This document shows, in pieces, positions 62,588 to 64,000 of a DNA stretch of 64,000 nt. The stretch is from Bog-473 sp963728845 (GTDB taxonomy: Bacteria > Actinomycetota > Acidimicrobiia > Acidimicrobiales > RAAP-2), in assembly GCA_963728845.1 (NCBI GenBank), contig CAVSLS010000021.1:372001-436000 (forward strand), read 5' to 3'. A program made the position numbers and the translations under genes. The notes under the pieces are model-generated. The model was not told where the DNA came from. It was given only the letters and a program-made list of their open reading frames with translations, and searched no databases. The first letter of the stretch is position 1. Each line of letters opens with the position of its first letter.

Positions 62588-62676
62588 GGGCACGGTTCGC
62601 ATGATCGACCCGACAGCGTTGCATGCCCCGGACACCCCCGCGGCACGTCCGCAATGGGTATGTCGGTGAGGTTCAC
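62584..62676 (-). CDS. Small ORF (30 aa) bridging ftsI and murE
   Basis: From GTG 62676 to TGA 62584, 30 codons (VNLTDIPIADVPRGCPG to SCEPCP). Its start overlaps the ftsI stop as GTGA and its stop overlaps the murE ATG as ATGA. It has three Cys near its end. It could be a coupling peptide. Alternatively the first codons belong to the murE N-terminus (VNL is a common MurE start) if one base here is wrong. Low confidence. Confidence 0.3.
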   Translation of the reverse strand: MNLTDIPIADVPRGCPGHATLSGRSCEPCP

Positions 62677-64000
62677 GTGATGTCCTGTGCCTGGTCGGCC
62701 GCCTTGGGGGTCGACCCGGGGGTGGTGGTGGTCTTGGCTCCCGGGGTGGTGGGGATGTCGTAGCGGTGCAGCGCGTAGCTCATGATCTGCGAGAACACCG
62801 GTGCGGCCACGGTGCCGCCGAAGATCGGGGTCGGCCGGTCGAGGACCACGATCATGGAAAACGTGGGGTTGGCTGCGGGTGCGAACCCAACGAACGAGGC
62901 CATGTAGGCGCCGGTCACGTACGAGTCCTTGCCCTGGGTGGGGATCTGGGCGGTGCCGGTCTTTCCGGCCACCGTGTACCCGGGGATCGCGGCACTCGTG
63001 CCGGTGCCCTGGTTGACGACCTGCTCGAGCATCGATGTCAGCTCGGCGTCGACCGGGGGTGAGAACACCGGGTGGGTCGCGGAGGGAGCGGTCCTGGTGA
63101 CGGAGCCCGTCGGGCTCACCGTCGCCTGGACCAGTTTGGGTGCGACGAAGACGCCGCCGTTGGCCACGGCGTTGTACGCATCGAGCACCTGGAGTGCGCT
63201 CACGGCGTCCACCTGGCCGATGGGAAGCGAGACGTAGTCGGTCGGCTCCCACTGGGCGGCTGTCGCCAGCAGCCCGGGCGACTCCCCTGGGAAGTCCAGC
63301 CCGGTCGGCTGCCCGAAACCGAGCGCCTTGACCTGGTCGAGCAGGCGCTGTTCGCCCACACCCTGCGCGATCTCCGAGGTCCCGATGTTGGAGGACTGGG
63401 CCAGGATCTGCGTCGCGGTCAGCGTCTCGGTCGGGTGGGGCTCGGCGTCGTGGAAGGTGGACCCGTCGAGCTTGAGCTGGTCGGGCACGGTGAAGACGGA
63501 GTTGGGGTTGATCAGGCTGTCCGCCAGCGCCGCCGAGAAGGTGACGAGCTTGAACACCGACCCCGGCTCGTAGAGCTGGCTGACGGCGAGGTTGTCGGGC
63601 GCCTCGTCGACCGCGTCGTGGGGACCGATCGGCACGACCCCACCGGGCGCGGGAGGGGTCGTGCCGGTCGTCGCGGCAGGTGCATTGGGGTGGGTGGCGA
63701 CGAGATTGGCCATGGAGAGGACCTGGCCCGTCTTGACGTCCATCAGCACCGCTGTGCCGCTCACGGCGTGAGAAGACTCGATCGCCTCCGCCAGGGCTTG
63801 CTCCGACTCGTACTGGAGCTGGGTATCGAGCGTGAGCTCCAGACCCGTGCCTGGTGACGTGGCGACTTGGTTCGCCACGGGTGACTGTGGCAACGCCACA
63901 CCCCCAGGCGACTCGATGATCGTCTCCTTGCCGTCGGTTCCCGCCAAGAGATGGTTGTCCCCGAATTCGAGTCCGGCGGCTCCATGGCCTGCCGCGTTGG
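62673..64000 (-). CDS. ftsI: Division transpeptidase FtsI (PBP3), C-terminal part
   Basis: Septal class B penicillin-binding protein; the gene runs off the right edge, so only the last ~440 residues are seen. It has the end of the dimerisation region (LEFGDNHLLAGTDGKE), then the transpeptidase domain with SVFK (active-site Ser) in YEPGSVFKLVTF, SSN in AQSSNIGTSEIA and KTG in VAGKTGTAQIP. The C-terminus is Thr/Lys-rich (TTPGAKTTTTPGSTP). It is followed by murE, as in dcw clusters. The N-terminal membrane helix lies outside the window. Confidence 0.95.
   Translation of the reverse strand, partial: NAAGHGAAGLEFGDNHLLAGTDGKETIIESPGGVALPQSPVANQVATSPGTGLELTLDTQLQYESEQALAEAIESSHAVSGTAVLMDVKTGQVLSMANLVATHPNAPAATTGTTPPAPGGVVPIGPHDAVDEAPDNLAVSQLYEPGSVFKLVTFSAALADSLINPNSVFTVPDQLKLDGSTFHDAEPHPTETLTATQILAQSSNIGTSEIAQGVGEQRLLDQVKALGFGQPTGLDFPGESPGLLATAAQWEPTDYVSLPIGQVDAVSALQVLDAYNAVANGGVFVAPKLVQATVSPTGSVTRTAPSATHPVFSPPVDAELTSMLEQVVNQGTGTSAAIPGYTVAGKTGTAQIPTQGKDSYVTGAYMASFVGFAPAANPTFSMIVVLDRPTPIFGGTVAAPVFSQIMSYALHRYDIPTTPGAKTTTTPGSTPKAADQAQDIT

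Overview
The window is about 64 kb of very GC-rich bacterial chromosome with almost no non-coding space. Gene content points to an actinobacterium, and I infer class Acidimicrobiia. The evidence is an actinobacterial-type integration host factor (mIHF), a proteasome-activator (Bpa/PafE) homologue, a DivIVA/SepF/YggT divisome block, a meso-diaminopimelate-type MurE (DNPR motif), a DUF222-HNH gene, heavy use of GTG starts, 4-bp GTGA/ATGA stop-start overlaps, and many genes that look leaderless. No rRNA, tRNA, CRISPR array, IS element or prophage is visible.

Layout. (1) 1-19134, minus strand: a long head-to-tail string read from right to left: aroC, aroK, aroB, aroQ, a Xaa-Pro peptidase, efp, nusB, then pyrR, pyrB, pyrC, carA, carB, pyrD, pyrF, then mihF, gmk, rpoZ, coaBC, metK, priA (cut by the edge). 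It joins chorismate synthesis, UMP synthesis and housekeeping genes. The pyr part is preceded by an exact PyrR-binding loop. (2) 19191-26000: a mixed region with a NifU-like Fe-S protein, small or uncharacterised genes, a flavin-reductase-domain protein, a lipoprotein, tyrS and a carotenoid-oxygenase-like gene. (3) 26032-32711: a DUF222-HNH gene and a menaquinone cluster (menD, menH, menA, menB, menE) on alternating strands with almost no space between divergent starts. (4) 32708-38841: an ECF41 sigma factor with its carboxymuconolactone-decarboxylase partner and a matching promoter, an SDR, a YyaL-type thioredoxin-domain protein and two unknowns. (5) 38969-48400: dnaE, an RDD membrane protein, bpa, a phosphodiesterase, an Rrf2 regulator, a histidine phosphatase, a sigma-70 factor and an RluD-type pseudouridine synthase. 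(6) 48527-64000, minus strand: lspA, a lysine-rich DksA/TraR protein, divIVA, yggT, sepF, yggS, ftsZ, ftsQ, murB, murC, murG, ftsW, mraY, murE, ftsI (cut by the edge). This is the division and cell wall (dcw) cluster, but murD and murF are missing from their usual places.

The main caveat is sequence quality. About three dozen otherwise well-conserved genes switch reading frame mid-gene, and nearly all switches are in the direction of one extra base. I read this as a systematic over-call in the assembly rather than gene decay. Split genes are given as one feature, with the apparent shift position in the entry. Several stop codons (aroK, menD, HNH, murB, yggS) were re-placed using the same logic and the 4-bp overlap pattern.

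The most interesting items are the PyrR RNA site at the pyrR ribosome-binding site, the ECF41 promoter/gene pair, a set of TAnnnT-N6-9-GTG/ATG leaderless starts (including overlapping back-to-back promoters in the men cluster), tiny ORFs that bridge mraY-ftsW and ftsI-murE with perfect stop-start overlaps, the missing murD/murF, a class-1B-type PyrD without an adjacent pyrK, and a histone-H1-like tail on a DksA/TraR zinc-finger protein.
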